The notes under the pieces: generated by a model
Told to the model about the DNA's origin: nothing
Seen by the model: only the letters and a program-made list of their open reading frames with translations
Databases searched by the model: none
From: JANXMY01 sp965246745
GTDB lineage: Bacteria > Armatimonadota > Armatimonadia > Armatimonadales > Capsulimonadaceae
Assembly: GCA_965246745.1 (NCBI GenBank)
Contig: OZ251980.1
Span: forward strand, 1,798,001-1,862,000
Direction: 5' to 3'
DNA: 64,000 bases
Part shown: piece after piece, positions 1-8,216 of the stretch
How the letters are laid out: every line of letters starts with the position of its first letter
How positions within the stretch are numbered: position 1 is the first letter of the stretch
Program-made: the position numbers and the translations under genes

Positions 1-5
1 GCATG

Positions 6-2387
6 CTAATACGGCCAGGCCCAATCGCGGACTTCGGGCAGGTCCTCGCCGTGCTCGCGGACATGGCGCGTGTGCTCCTGCAATTTATCCCGCATCCGCT
101 GGCGCAGGCCCGCCGCCCGGTAGCCGAGGGCGGGAACGCGGTCTATCACGTCCTGAACCAAATGAAAGCGGTCCAGGTCGTTGATGACCACCATGTCGAA
201 CGGCGTGGTGGTCGTGCCTTCTTCTTTGAAGCCGCGCACATGGATGTTGTCATGGTTCGTCCGGCGGTACGTCAGCCGGTGGATCAAATACGGGTAGCCG
301 TGGTAGGCGAAGATGACCGGCTTGCTGGGCGTAAACAGCGTGTCGAAATCTTTGTCGGTCAGGCCGTGCGGGTGCTCGGTCTGCGGCTGTAAAGTCATCA
401 AGTCCACGACATTGATGACCCGGATTTTGAGATCGGGCAGCTCGCGGCGCAGAATGTCCACGGCAGCCAAAATCTCTAAAGTCGGCACGTCGCCCGCGCA
501 GGCCAGGACCACATCCGGGTCGCCGTCGGTGTCGGTCCCCGCCCACTCCCAGATGCCCAGCCCGGCGGTGCAGTGACGCACGGCGGCGTCCATTGTCAGA
601 TACTGCAATTCGGGCTGCTTGCCGGCGACAATGACATTGACATAGTTTCGGGAGCGCAGGCAGTGGTCGGCCACCGACAGCAGGCAGTTGGCGTCGGGCG
701 GCAGGTACACGCGCACGACCGAGGCTTTTTTGTTCAGCACATGGTCAATAAAGCCGGGGTCCTGATGCGAAAAGCCGTTGTGGTCCTGCCGCCAGACATG
801 CGACGTGAGCAGGTAGTTGAGCGAGGCAATCGGCCTGCGCCACGGGATATGCCGGCAGGCTTCCAGCCACTTGGCGTGCTGGTTGAACATAGAATCCACA
901 ATATGGATAAATGCCTCGTAGCACGAAAAGAACCCGTGCCGGCCCGTCAGCAAGTACCCTTCAAGCCAGCCTTCAATCGTGTGCTCGCTGAGAATTTCCA
1001 TCACCCGCCCGCCGGCGGCTAATCCGGCATCGTCGTCGGGCCGGGCTTCGGCGTCCCACGCCCGCCCGGTCGCGTCCAGCACGGCGCTCAGGCGGTTGGA
1101 GTCGTTTTCGTCGGGAGCCAGCACCCGGAAATTGCGGGTGTCTTCCGTCGCCGCCATCACGTCCCGTAAATAAGTGCCGAGAACCCGCGTGGACTCGCCG
1201 ATCAGCGTGCCGGGCGTGTCGAACTTAAGCGCATAGTCCCGAAAGTCCGGCAGGGGCAGGTCGCGCAGCAGCCCCCCGCCGTTCGCGTGCGGGTTCGCCC
1301 CCATCCGCCGGTCGCCGGCGGGGGCCAGCGCGGCGATCTCGGCGCGTAACTTCCCCGCGTCGTCAAACAGCTCTTCGGGCTGGTAGCTTCGCAGCCATTG
1401 TTCTAATTGGGCGACATGCTCGGGGGTCTTCATGTCGGCAATCGGGACTTGGTGGGAGCGCCACGAGCCTTCGGTTTTTTTGCCGTCCACGGTTTTCGGC
1501 CCGGTCCAGCCTTTTGGGGAGCGCAGCACAATCATCGGCCACTGCGGGCGGGCCGCGTCGCCGTGCTCGCGGGCCTTCTGCTGAATGGCGCGTATCTCTT
1601 GAACAGAGGTTTCCAGCGTCTGCGCCATTGTTTGGTGCATCAGCGCGGGGTCGTCGCCTTCGACAAAATAGGGCGCGTAGCCGTAGCCGACCATTAGACT
1701 TGTCAGAGCCTCGTCGCCGATCCGGGCCAGCACGGTAGGGTTCGCGATCTTGAAGCCGTTGAGGTGCAAAATCGGCAGCACCGCGCCGTCGCTCACGGGG
1801 TCCAGAAACTTGTTGGAGTGCCACGACGCCGCCAGCGGCCCCGACTCGGCTTCGCCGTCGCCGATGACGCACAGGGCGATTAAATCGGGGTTGTCGAACG
1901 CCGCGCCGTAGGCGTGGGACAGCGAGTAGCCGAGTTCTCCGCCTTCGTTGATGGACCCCGGCGTGTCGGGGGCGGCATGGCTTGGAATGCCGCCGGGAAA
2001 CGAAAACTGCTTGAACAGCTTCTGCATTCCGGCTTCGGTCTGCGGGATGTTCGGGTAGATTTCGCTGTAAGTGCCTTCCAGATAAGTATTGGCGACCATG
2101 CCCGGCCCGCCGTGCCCCGGCCCGCAGACATAAATGGCGTTCAGGTCGTACTTCTTGATGAGTCTATTCATGTGGACATAGATAAAGTTCAGGCCCGGCG
2201 TCGTGCCCCAGTGTCCGAGCAGGCGCGGCTTGGTGTCGTCGCGGGTCAAGGGCCGCTTCAGCAGGGGGTTGTCTTTGAGGTAAATCTGTCCGACCGACAG
2301 GTAATTGGCGGCCCGCCAGTAGGCGTGCATGGCGTGGAGTTCGTCGGGCGACAGGGCAGGTTCGGGAGTGAGTGCGATGTCTGTCAT
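6..2387 (-). CDS. xfp: Phosphoketolase (xylulose-5-phosphate/fructose-6-phosphate)
   Basis: Predicted cytosolic thiamine-diphosphate enzyme that splits xylulose 5-phosphate, and usually fructose 6-phosphate, with inorganic phosphate to give acetyl phosphate plus glyceraldehyde 3-phosphate or erythrose 4-phosphate. The 793-residue length is normal for the XFP family. Family hallmarks are visible: GPGHGGPG near residue 90, GDGEAESGP near residue 174 in the cofactor-binding region, and a C-terminal part containing HGYPYLIHRLTYRR. The ATG at 2387 is chosen because AGGAG lies six bases upstream; an in-frame upstream ATG would start inside the 19-bp tandem repeat. The stop codon lies at 6-8, so the gene is complete. 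No acetate kinase or phosphotransacetylase is in the window, so the pathway around it cannot be read here. Substrate preference between the two sugars cannot be told from sequence. Confidence 0.95.
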   Translation of the reverse strand: MTDIALTPEPALSPDELHAMHAYWRAANYLSVGQIYLKDNPLLKRPLTRDDTKPRLLGHWGTTPGLNFIYVHMNRLIKKYDLNAIYVCGPGHGGPGMVANTYLEGTYSEIYPNIPQTEAGMQKLFKQFSFPGGIPSHAAPDTPGSINEGGELGYSLSHAYGAAFDNPDLIALCVIGDGEAESGPLAASWHSNKFLDPVSDGAVLPILHLNGFKIANPTVLARIGDEALTSLMVGYGYAPYFVEGDDPALMHQTMAQTLETSVQEIRAIQQKAREHGDAARPQWPMIVLRSPKGWTGPKTVDGKKTEGSWRSHQVPIADMKTPEHVAQLEQWLRSYQPEELFDDAGKLRAEIAALAPAGDRRMGANPHANGGGLLRDLPLPDFRDYALKFDTPGTLIGESTRVLGTYLRDVMAATEDTRNFRVLAPDENDSNRLSAVLDATGRAWDAEARPDDDAGLAAGGRVMEILSEHTIEGWLEGYLLTGRHGFFSCYEAFIHIVDSMFNQHAKWLEACRHIPWRRPIASLNYLLTSHVWRQDHNGFSHQDPGFIDHVLNKKASVVRVYLPPDANCLLSVADHCLRSRNYVNVIVAGKQPELQYLTMDAAVRHCTAGLGIWEWAGTDTDGDPDVVLACAGDVPTLEILAAVDILRRELPDLKIRVINVVDLMTLQPQTEHPHGLTDKDFDTLFTPSKPVIFAYHGYPYLIHRLTYRRTNHDNIHVRGFKEEGTTTTPFDMVVINDLDRFHLVQDVIDRVPALGYRAAGLRQRMRDKLQEHTRHVREHGEDLPEVRDWAWPY

Positions 2388-2403
2388 GGTTGCTCCTGGA
2401 GGT

Positions 2404-2479
2404 GCATTTAAGAGAAAAAATGGCATTTAAGAGAAAAAATGGCATTTAAGAGAAGAAGGTGCATTTAAGAGAAGAAGGG
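2404..2479. repeat. Four tandem copies of a 19-bp unit upstream of xfp
   Basis: The unit begins GCATTTAAGAGAA and recurs at 2404, 2423, 2442 and 2461, with a change from AAAAAAT to GAAG in the last two copies. It sits directly upstream of the phosphoketolase start and runs into the palindromic element that follows, so it lies in the xfp 5' region. Its AT content contrasts with the GC-rich genes on both sides. Confidence 0.85.
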
Positions 2480-2574
2480 CGAACACAAGGTTCGCGCCCT
2501 ACATTGTTTGCGCCCTACATTGTTTGCACCCTACATCCGGCCACCCCGTAGGGGCGAACCTTGTGTTCGCCTTC
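2474..2574. repeat. Dispersed inverted-repeat element, GGGCGAACACAAGG family (copy 1)
   Basis: A left arm at 2474-2502 reading GAAGGGCGAACACAAGGTTC is repeated in inverted form at 2548-2574. The interior holds short direct repeats of CGCCCTACATTGTTTG. The same family occurs at 19060-19225, and a degenerate piece lies near 7366. There is no reading frame inside. It looks like a non-autonomous, MITE-like or REP-like element. Confidence 0.75.
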
Positions 2575-2826
2575 CTAAAGTCCCGGTTTAGGCATTTTCT
2601 TAGCCTACGCTCTTTGCTCATCCCTACCCCTCATGTTCCACGTTTGCCCGCTGTCCGAAACACGCGCCGTTGGCGTCTATGAAAATCAGATTTGCGGCAA
2701 TTTTGAGACAGGCCGCGCTGCGCTTTGCCGGGCGCTCCCGCCGGCGGCCTTTCCGAACAGCCGTTTTTGGCGGCACAGGCGCGGCTTCTACGGCTTGCTG
2801 CGCTGCTCGAAAGCGCTCGCTTTGCC
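2575..2826. other. Intergenic stretch without a recognised gene
   Basis: Together with the tandem repeat and palindromic element before it, this makes a gene-poor gap of about 600 bases between the divergent xfp and ABC-exporter genes. Short open frames exist on both strands, but none has a ribosome-binding site or a recognisable protein pattern. The right edge holds the ABC-exporter promoter. Confidence 0.6.
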
Positions 2827-2855
2827 TTGACTTTACGCCCTGCCTGTGATATACT
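2827..2855 (+). promoter_or_regulatory. Sigma-70-type promoter for the ABC exporter
   Basis: TTGACT at 2827-2832 and TATACT at 2850-2855 are separated by 17 bases, close to the vegetative consensus. The expected transcription start, near 2862, leaves a leader of about 125 bases before the ATG at 2987. It also excludes the upstream ATG at 2846 as the real start. Confidence 0.7.
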
Positions 2856-2920
2856 GTATTTACGTTCCCAGAAATGGAACCCAAGTTCAAGCGGCAGCCA
2901 CACTGGCTGGCGCTTTTTTG

Positions 2921-2967
2921 CTGTCTGTCTTATTTTCGCTGTCTGTCTTATTTTCGCTGTCTGTCCT
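2921..2967. repeat. Tandem 18-bp repeat in the ABC-exporter leader
   Basis: The unit CTGTCTGTCTTATTTTCG occurs at 2921-2938 and 2939-2956, followed by an 11-base partial copy. It lies in the 5' leader just before the ATG at 2987. Read in the gene's frame it would encode a hydrophobic repeat, but this part is probably not translated. Confidence 0.85.
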
Positions 2968-2986
2968 AGAAACGGCCCCACTGCCC

Positions 2987-4702
2987 ATGCTCCGACGCTT
3001 TTTTGACTACTACCGGCCCCATCGCGGCTTGTTTCTGCTGGACTTCTGCTGCGCCGTGCTGTCCGGCCTGCTGGAGCTGGCTTTTCCGCTGGCCGTGCGG
3101 GCGTTTGTGGATAAGCTGCTGCCGTCGCAGAACTGGGGGCTGATCCTCGGGGCGACCGCCGCCCTGCTCGGCATTTACGGGATCAACACGGGGCTGCAAT
3201 ACATCGTCAACTACTGGGGGCATGTGCTCGGGATCGCGATTGAAACCGAAATGCGGCGCAAAATCTTCGATCACCTGCAAACGCTGTCGTTTCGGTTTTA
3301 CGACAACCAGAAAACCGGGCGCTTGGTGGCGCGGGTGACCAAAGACTTGGAAGATGTCGGGGAAGTGGCCCACCACGGGCCGGAAGATGCGTTTATCGCC
3401 GTGATGACGTTTCTCGGCTCGTTCCTGCTGATGCTGACCCTGAATGTCAAGCTGGCGCTGATTACCGGCCTGGTCGTCCCGCCGATGCTGTGGATTTCGA
3501 CCCGCTACGGGCGGGCGATGACCCAGACCATGCGGACATTGTTCGGGCAGGTGGGGGACTTCAACGCCCGCATCGAAGAGAACGTCGGCGGCATCCGGGT
3601 CGTGCAGGCATTCGGCAACGAGAGCCACGAAACGGCGCTTTTTGCCGAGGACAATGGGAAGTACAAAGCGACCAAGCTGAAGGCGTATTTACTCATGTCC
3701 AAAAGCCTGTCGCTGTCGTATATGACCATGCGGATTGTGCAGTTGTTCGTGATGATCGCCGGGGCCTACTTTGTCCTGCGCCATCAGTTGTCGGTCGGCG
3801 GCTTTATGGGCTTTCTGCTGCTCACCAATGTCTTTTTCCGGCCTGTCGAGAAGATCAATGCCGTGCTGGAAACCTACCCCAAAGGCATCGCCGGCTTCAA
3901 GCGCTACACCGAGCTTCTCGACACCGCCCCGGAGATCACCGACCTGCCGGGGGCGGCGGACGCCGGGCATCTGCGCGGGGCGATCCAGTTTCAGAATGTC
4001 ACCTTCGGCTATACCGAGCACAAAACGGTGCTCCAAAACATCAACCTTTCGCTCTTTCCCGGCGAGATGGTGGCGTTTGTCGGGCCGAGCGGGGCGGGCA
4101 AAACGACGCTGTGCTCGCTCTTGCCGCGCTTTTATGAATTGAACAGCGGGCGGATCACGATTGACGGCAAGGACATCCGGCAGATGACCCTGGCGTCGCT
4201 GCGCCGGAACATCGGCATTGTGCAGCAGGACGTGTTTTTGTTTGCGGGCACTATCCGGGAAAACATCGCCTACGGACGGCTCGGCGCGACGGATGCCGAA
4301 ATCTGGGACGCCGCCCGCCGGGCGCGTTTGGACGACATGATTTCCCTGCTCCCGGACGGGCTGGACACGCTGACCGGGGAGCGCGGGGTCAAGCTGTCCG
4401 GCGGCCAAAAGCAGCGCATGGCGATTGCCCGGATGTTTCTGAAAAACCCGCCGATTTTGATTTTGGATGAAGCGACCTCGGCACTGGACACCGAAACCGA
4501 GCGGGCCATTCAAGCGTCGCTGGCCGAGCTGGCCGTGGGCCGCACCACCCTGGTCATCGCGCACCGCCTGGCGACGGTTCAGAACGCCGACCGGATTGTC
4601 GTGGTGGACGAATCGGGCGTCGCCGAGCAGGGCCGCCACGAAGAGCTAGTGTCCGCGTCAGGGATTTATCAGCGCCTGCATGAAGCGCAGTTCAGCCGGT
4701 AG
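2987..4702 (+). CDS. ABC transporter half-exporter (membrane domain fused to ATPase)
   Basis: A 571-residue type IV (MsbA-like) ABC exporter that would act as a dimer in the inner membrane; the substrate is unknown. Residues 1 to about 310 form the membrane domain, with several hydrophobic helices and the start LRRFFDYYRPHRG. The ATPase domain has Walker A GPSGAGKTT near residue 366, the Q-loop in IGIVQQDVF, the signature LSGGQKQR near 470, Walker B ILILDEATSALD near 490, and the switch histidine in VIAHRLAT. The frame is open upstream to 2846, but the promoter and repeats there make the ATG at 2987 the better start even though no clear Shine-Dalgarno is seen. Convergent with dsbD, which ends 13 bases away. 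It could be a lipid, peptide or drug exporter. Confidence 0.88.
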   Translation: MLRRFFDYYRPHRGLFLLDFCCAVLSGLLELAFPLAVRAFVDKLLPSQNWGLILGATAALLGIYGINTGLQYIVNYWGHVLGIAIETEMRRKIFDHLQTLSFRFYDNQKTGRLVARVTKDLEDVGEVAHHGPEDAFIAVMTFLGSFLLMLTLNVKLALITGLVVPPMLWISTRYGRAMTQTMRTLFGQVGDFNARIEENVGGIRVVQAFGNESHETALFAEDNGKYKATKLKAYLLMSKSLSLSYMTMRIVQLFVMIAGAYFVLRHQLSVGGFMGFLLLTNVFFRPVEKINAVLETYPKGIAGFKRYTELLDTAPEITDLPGAADAGHLRGAIQFQNVTFGYTEHKTVLQNINLSLFPGEMVAFVGPSGAGKTTLCSLLPRFYELNSGRITIDGKDIRQMTLASLRRNIGIVQQDVFLFAGTIRENIAYGRLGATDAEIWDAARRARLDDMISLLPDGLDTLTGERGVKLSGGQKQRMAIARMFLKNPPILILDEATSALDTETERAIQASLAELAVGRTTLVIAHRLATVQNADRIVVVDESGVAEQGRHEELVSASGIYQRLHEAQFSR

Positions 4703-4715
4703 GGCTTGTCCCCAT

Positions 4716-7043
4716 CTACCGCGCCGCTACCGCTGTCCCTGTTCCGCTCTGCGCCTCTGCCATCTTCTTCTGGAACTCCGCCACGCTCAGCCGCCCCGTG
4801 ATCCGCAGCGGTTTGATCTCCTGCCCGGTCTTCGGGTCCAGAAAGATCACTGTCGGCAGGCTGCCGAAGCCGTACTGCTTTTCTAAAGCGGCGCTGGCCG
4901 GGCTGTTCCACTGCGTCAAGTCCGCCCGCAGGGTCACGAACTTGTCCGCTAATTCCGGCGCGACGGCGGGATGCTCAAACACATCATGCGCGATTTCTTT
5001 GCAGTTGACGCACCACGCCGCCGTGAAGTCTACAATCACGGGCTTTCCCGCCGCTTTCGCGCTCTCGACTGCCGCCGGGCTGTAGGCGGCCCAGGAAGTC
5101 CCCCCCGCCCCCAATGATGGGGGAGTAAGATTAGGAGCGGCCTCTGCCGCGTCCCCTCCGGCTCCCCCATCATTGGGGGCCGGGGGGACTCCCCGCGCCA
5201 GAAACCGCGTGAAATCGGCGGCATTGGTGATGGTCCCGGCGTACTTGTCTTGCACCGCTTCGGTCTGCGGGTTCACCACGGCGTACAGCGGCAGGGCCAC
5301 GTCGCCGAACTTGGTGAGCTGCAATTTTTGGTTGGCGGCGTCGCCGGGCCGGTCGGTGTAAAGCTGCACCCGGACATAATTGGCGAGCTGCGACTTCACT
5401 TCGGCGCGGGGAAAGACATTGATCTCGTTCCACCGGCAGTTCGTACACGTCACGCCCGTAAAATCCACAAACAGCGGCTTGTTTTCCGCTTTCGCCTGCG
5501 CCAGTGCGGCGGCGTAGTCGGTCAAAAACGGCAGGCTGTCCGCCGGGGCACCGGCCGTCGCCCCGCCGTAGCCCGGCGGCGGCAGGAACGTCCCCAAAGC
5601 CCCGATAGGCCGGCCCGCCAGGCCCCAAAAGCAGAACAGGGCAAACGCGGCGAACGCCGACGCAAAGACCGCCCGGCCCGGCGTTGCTTTTGCGCCGGGC
5701 GGCTCCAGCTCGCCGGCCACGCCGAAGCGGAGTGTACCGATCAGGTACAGCGCGGCGGCGGCAAAGATCAGCGCCCACGCGGCCAGCAGCACCGGCGCGG
5801 TCAAAATTCGCCAGTTCCACACCTGGTCGGCATTAGACAAAAACTTCAAGGCGGCGGCGAGTTCCAAAAAGCCCAGCGTCGCTTTGACCCGCGCCAGCCA
5901 GACGCCCCCTTTGGGGATTTTGGAAATCCACTGCGGAAACGCCGCGAACACCAGAAACGGCGACACAAACGCCAGCGCAAAAACCAGCATGCCGAGCAGC
6001 GGCAAAAGCCGTGCCCCGTCCGCCGCCGCCACCAGAAGAGTCCCGAGAAACGGCGCGGTGCAGGTAAACGATGCCAGTACGAACGTCACGCCGAGCAGGG
6101 CCAGCCCGACCAAGCCGCCCTGCGATTTCGCGGTCTGCTGCAAGCCCGTCAGATTAGCGGGCAGCGTGAACTGAAGGGTCTCAAAAAACGAAAACGCAAA
6201 CACGACAAAGACGACAAAGATGCCGAGGTTGACCCAGGGGTTTGCGGCGATATTGTTGATCCCCGCCGCCCCCAGCGTCGCCGTGACGGTCGCCCCGAGC
6301 AGGGCGTACAGCAGGACAATCCCGAGCGCATAGCCGACCGACAGGCGCACCAATTTTGCTTTGTCACCGTCCGCCTGCTTGACGAAGCTCGTTAAAGTAA
6401 TGGGAATGAGCGGAAACACGCACGGCGTGACCAGCGCCAAGAGTCCTGCGCCGATGGCGGCCAAAAAGAATAGGGAGGCCCCCCCGGCCCCCAATAATGG
6501 GGGAGCCGGAGGGGAAGCAGCAGAGGCCGCTCCTAATCTGACTCCCCCATTATTGGGGGCGGGGGGGCCGAACTCCGTCCGCACCGGACCCGCCGCGACC
6601 GCAAGCGTCACCGGCAGGGAAACGTCGGTCGGCGGCAGGCAGACATGGTCGTTGCACGTTTGATAACGCAGCGTGACCGATGACGCCGCGCGTTTGACCA
6701 AAAACTGCCGGGTAAAGGTCGCCGCGCTTTCGTGGTAGGCCACGGGGGTCTGAAAGTTCGGGTCGAACTTTTGGGTCGGCGCATCTTCGGCTGTCGTCCC
6801 GAGCGGGACGGCGTCCCCGAGCGCCGTCAGCGCCGTCGCCGCCGGTCCTGTAGATGCCGGGACAACCGAGTAGACATGCCAGCCGGGGTCAATCTGCGCC
6901 CGAACCGTCACCGTCACCGCCTCGCCGGGATGCGCGGGGGTCGGGGCCGCCGACGCCGCGAACCGCACCGGCAGCGGCGCGGCGGACGCGGGCAGCGTCA
7001 GCAGCGCCAGCGCACACAGCAATAACCGGCAAAGCATTGTCAT
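4716..7043 (-). CDS. dsbD: DsbD-type thiol:disulfide interchange protein with two C-terminal thioredoxin domains
   Basis: Inner-membrane protein of 775 residues that passes reducing power from cytosolic thioredoxin to the periplasm. In order it has a signal peptide (1-22), a DsbD-alpha domain with a conserved Cys pair in YQTCNDHVCLPP, a multi-helix beta domain with the redox cysteines in TPCVFPLIP and FTCTAPFLG, then two thioredoxin-like domains. The first carries TCTNC and the second WCVNC. E. coli DsbD has only one such terminal domain, so the duplication is unusual. Two linkers, at about residues 157-188 and 632-664, are encoded by inverted copies of one palindromic DNA element. GAGGG lies eight bases before the ATG at 7043; the frame extends further upstream but without a better start. 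Confidence 0.9.
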   Translation of the reverse strand: MTMLCRLLLCALALLTLPASAAPLPVRFAASAAPTPAHPGEAVTVTVRAQIDPGWHVYSVVPASTGPAATALTALGDAVPLGTTAEDAPTQKFDPNFQTPVAYHESAATFTRQFLVKRAASSVTLRYQTCNDHVCLPPTDVSLPVTLAVAAGPVRTEFGPPAPNNGGVRLGAASAASPPAPPLLGAGGASLFFLAAIGAGLLALVTPCVFPLIPITLTSFVKQADGDKAKLVRLSVGYALGIVLLYALLGATVTATLGAAGINNIAANPWVNLGIFVVFVVFAFSFFETLQFTLPANLTGLQQTAKSQGGLVGLALLGVTFVLASFTCTAPFLGTLLVAAADGARLLPLLGMLVFALAFVSPFLVFAAFPQWISKIPKGGVWLARVKATLGFLELAAALKFLSNADQVWNWRILTAPVLLAAWALIFAAAALYLIGTLRFGVAGELEPPGAKATPGRAVFASAFAAFALFCFWGLAGRPIGALGTFLPPPGYGGATAGAPADSLPFLTDYAAALAQAKAENKPLFVDFTGVTCTNCRWNEINVFPRAEVKSQLANYVRVQLYTDRPGDAANQKLQLTKFGDVALPLYAVVNPQTEAVQDKYAGTITNAADFTRFLARGVPPAPNDGGAGGDAAEAAPNLTPPSLGAGGTSWAAYSPAAVESAKAAGKPVIVDFTAAWCVNCKEIAHDVFEHPAVAPELADKFVTLRADLTQWNSPASAALEKQYGFGSLPTVIFLDPKTGQEIKPLRITGRLSVAEFQKKMAEAQSGTGTAVAAR
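5100..5188. repeat. Palindromic element GCCCCCAATNATGGGGG family, copy A, inside dsbD
   Basis: Terminal inverted repeats built from CCCCCGCCCCCAATGATGGG flank a core containing GATTAGGAGCGGCCTCTGC. The element is read through in the dsbD frame and encodes the linker between the two thioredoxin domains (PPAPNDGGAGGDAAEAAP...). It is in the opposite orientation to copy B. Confidence 0.85.
6479..6569. repeat. Palindromic element GCCCCCAATNATGGGGG family, copy B, inside dsbD
   Basis: Same terminal repeats as copy A, with AATAATG at the centre of each arm. Its core is the reverse complement of the copy A core. It lies in frame in dsbD between the alpha domain and the membrane domain and encodes PPAPNNGGVRLGAASAAS and what follows. 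Confidence 0.85.
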
Positions 7044-7105
7044 ACAAGAACCCTCAAAGAGTACTACAAAAGCCGGGCCGCAATCGTTCCCCACGGACGC
7101 CACAC

Positions 7106-7142
7106 AACAAAAAAGCGCCGACCCCTCGGGCCGACGCTTTCC
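7106..7142 (-). terminator. Hairpin plus U-tract upstream of dsbD (terminator or attenuator)
   Basis: On the minus strand AAAGCGTCGGCC and GGTCGGCGCTTT pair with two G-U wobbles and are followed by TTTTTTG. It lies about 65 to 100 bases before the dsbD start and reads toward that gene. No minus-strand gene lies immediately upstream, so it would act as a leader attenuator or simply block incoming transcription. Confidence 0.4.
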
Positions 7143-7455
7143 TCTACGCTGCTTCAGTTGTCGCCGTCAATTTTGGCAACGTGCTATTATTATGGCATTC
7201 GCCGGGCTGCGGCACAAGAGGCAGACAAAATAGACCCCAAGCGCCGAAAGACTGTTTTTACTCGCTTCTGCACCTAGAGTTTCCAAAATAGCCCTTTTCG
7301 TTTACAAAAATCATAAACATCTGATAACTTCCAGTTTCTTTTTTGTATCAATCATTCTTCGGACAGGAAGGGCGAACACGGGGGTTAGCCCTGGCTGCAC
7401 TTGACGCCGCGCGGCGGGGTATACTTTGAGGTAACGCGAAACGGGAGACTATGCC
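7143..7455. other. Intergenic stretch between dsbD and the TA module
   Basis: No gene is recognised. The left side is GC-balanced sequence with no clear signal. Near 7366-7390 is a degenerate piece of the GGGCGAACAC element family. TATACT at 7420-7425 is a good -10 box for the downstream small genes, but no correctly spaced -35 box was found. Confidence 0.5.
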
Positions 7456-7782
7456 ATGACGACAATCACGATTGATGATGCCCCTGCGAGCCGCCTGCTG
7501 ACGCTGAGCGGCAACAGTGATTTAGACGCGGTCGCAGCGGAAGCGATTGCAAGAACTGTGCAGGACTGGGAACGGGAAGCGCAGGGACGGGCCGAGATGC
7601 AGGCAATGCTGGACGGGCCGCGCCACACGCTCGCCGAAGTAGAAGCAAGGATGCGGCAGAAACACGGCTTTCCTGACCTGTCGCATCTCACCAATGAGGA
7701 ATTGGCTGACCAAGCGGAACAGACCATTGCGGCAATGGACCCACAGGTTCGCGCCGAATTGGAGCGCGAGGGCTGGCTGTGA
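7456..7782 (+). CDS. Putative antitoxin of a ParE/RelE-type module
   Basis: A 108-residue, charged, mostly helical protein starting MTTITIDDAPASRLL. It has no family signature I recognise with certainty. Its role as antitoxin is inferred from position: it overlaps the next gene by four bases (GTGA), and that gene looks like a ParE/RelE toxin, which is the usual order. GGGAG lies about eight bases before the ATG. The C-terminal half, with DLSHLTNEELADQAEQT, resembles small antitoxin-like proteins in being acidic. It is intact although the toxin partner is frameshifted. Confidence 0.6.
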   Translation: MTTITIDDAPASRLLTLSGNSDLDAVAAEAIARTVQDWEREAQGRAEMQAMLDGPRHTLAEVEARMRQKHGFPDLSHLTNEELADQAEQTIAAMDPQVRAELEREGWL

Positions 7783-8157
7783 ACTATGGGCTTGTCTTCA
7801 GTGATCCCGCCGATGCCGATCTCGGGCAGATGAACCTTTCGCTCAACCGCCGTGACCCGGATTATGCAGCTCGGTGGGAGGAAGGTCTCAACAAAGCGCT
7901 TCGAGACCTTTTGGATTTTCCCGGTCCGCTGTCTCACGCCCGCGACGAGGAAGCCACCGCTCATTTACAGCCGCGAAAGGCGCCGAATGCTCTACTATGG
8001 GCCGACTAAACGCCGGACGGGTATCCCCATCCGCGTCCTGTTTACCCTCCTGCCGCCTGCGCCGGACGATCCGCCGGAGACTGCCGAAACCGTGATTTTT
8101 CTGCTGCGCCTGCTCCACGGCCCGCAGCGTTTAGTTCCTGAAGACCCCGGCTTGTAG
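7779..8157 (+). pseudogene. ParE/RelE-like toxin, frameshifted
   Basis: The first part, read from the GTG at 7779, gives MNYGLVFSDPADADLGQMN and a helical region like the N-terminus of ParE/RelE toxins. From about 7945 the family-like sequence continues in the next frame, with YSRERRRMLYYG and IRVLFTLLPPA, ending with a TAG at 8155-8157. The unshifted frame stops at 8009 with unrelated residues. The full span of 379 bases is one more than a multiple of three, consistent with one single-base indel. It could be a genuine inactivating mutation, a programmed shift, or an assembly error. Confidence 0.65.
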
Positions 8158-8181
8158 GGGACACGGCAGGATACGGTTTCC

Positions 8182-8211
8182 TTGACACTCCCTTCGGCGC
8201 TTGGGTATAGT
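8182..8211 (+). promoter_or_regulatory. Sigma-70-type promoter predicting a leaderless mRNA
   Basis: TTGACA at 8182-8187 and TATAGT at 8206-8211 are 18 bases apart. The -10 box ends only five bases before the ATG at 8217, so the expected transcription start is at or within a few bases of the start codon. No Shine-Dalgarno is present. Confidence 0.65.
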
Positions 8212-8216
8212 GAGCT

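Noticed and set aside
2474..2574. Possible CRISPR array from repeated GGGCGAACAC units
   Set aside because: The repeats are inverted, unequal in spacing and without unique spacers of constant length, and no cas gene is present.
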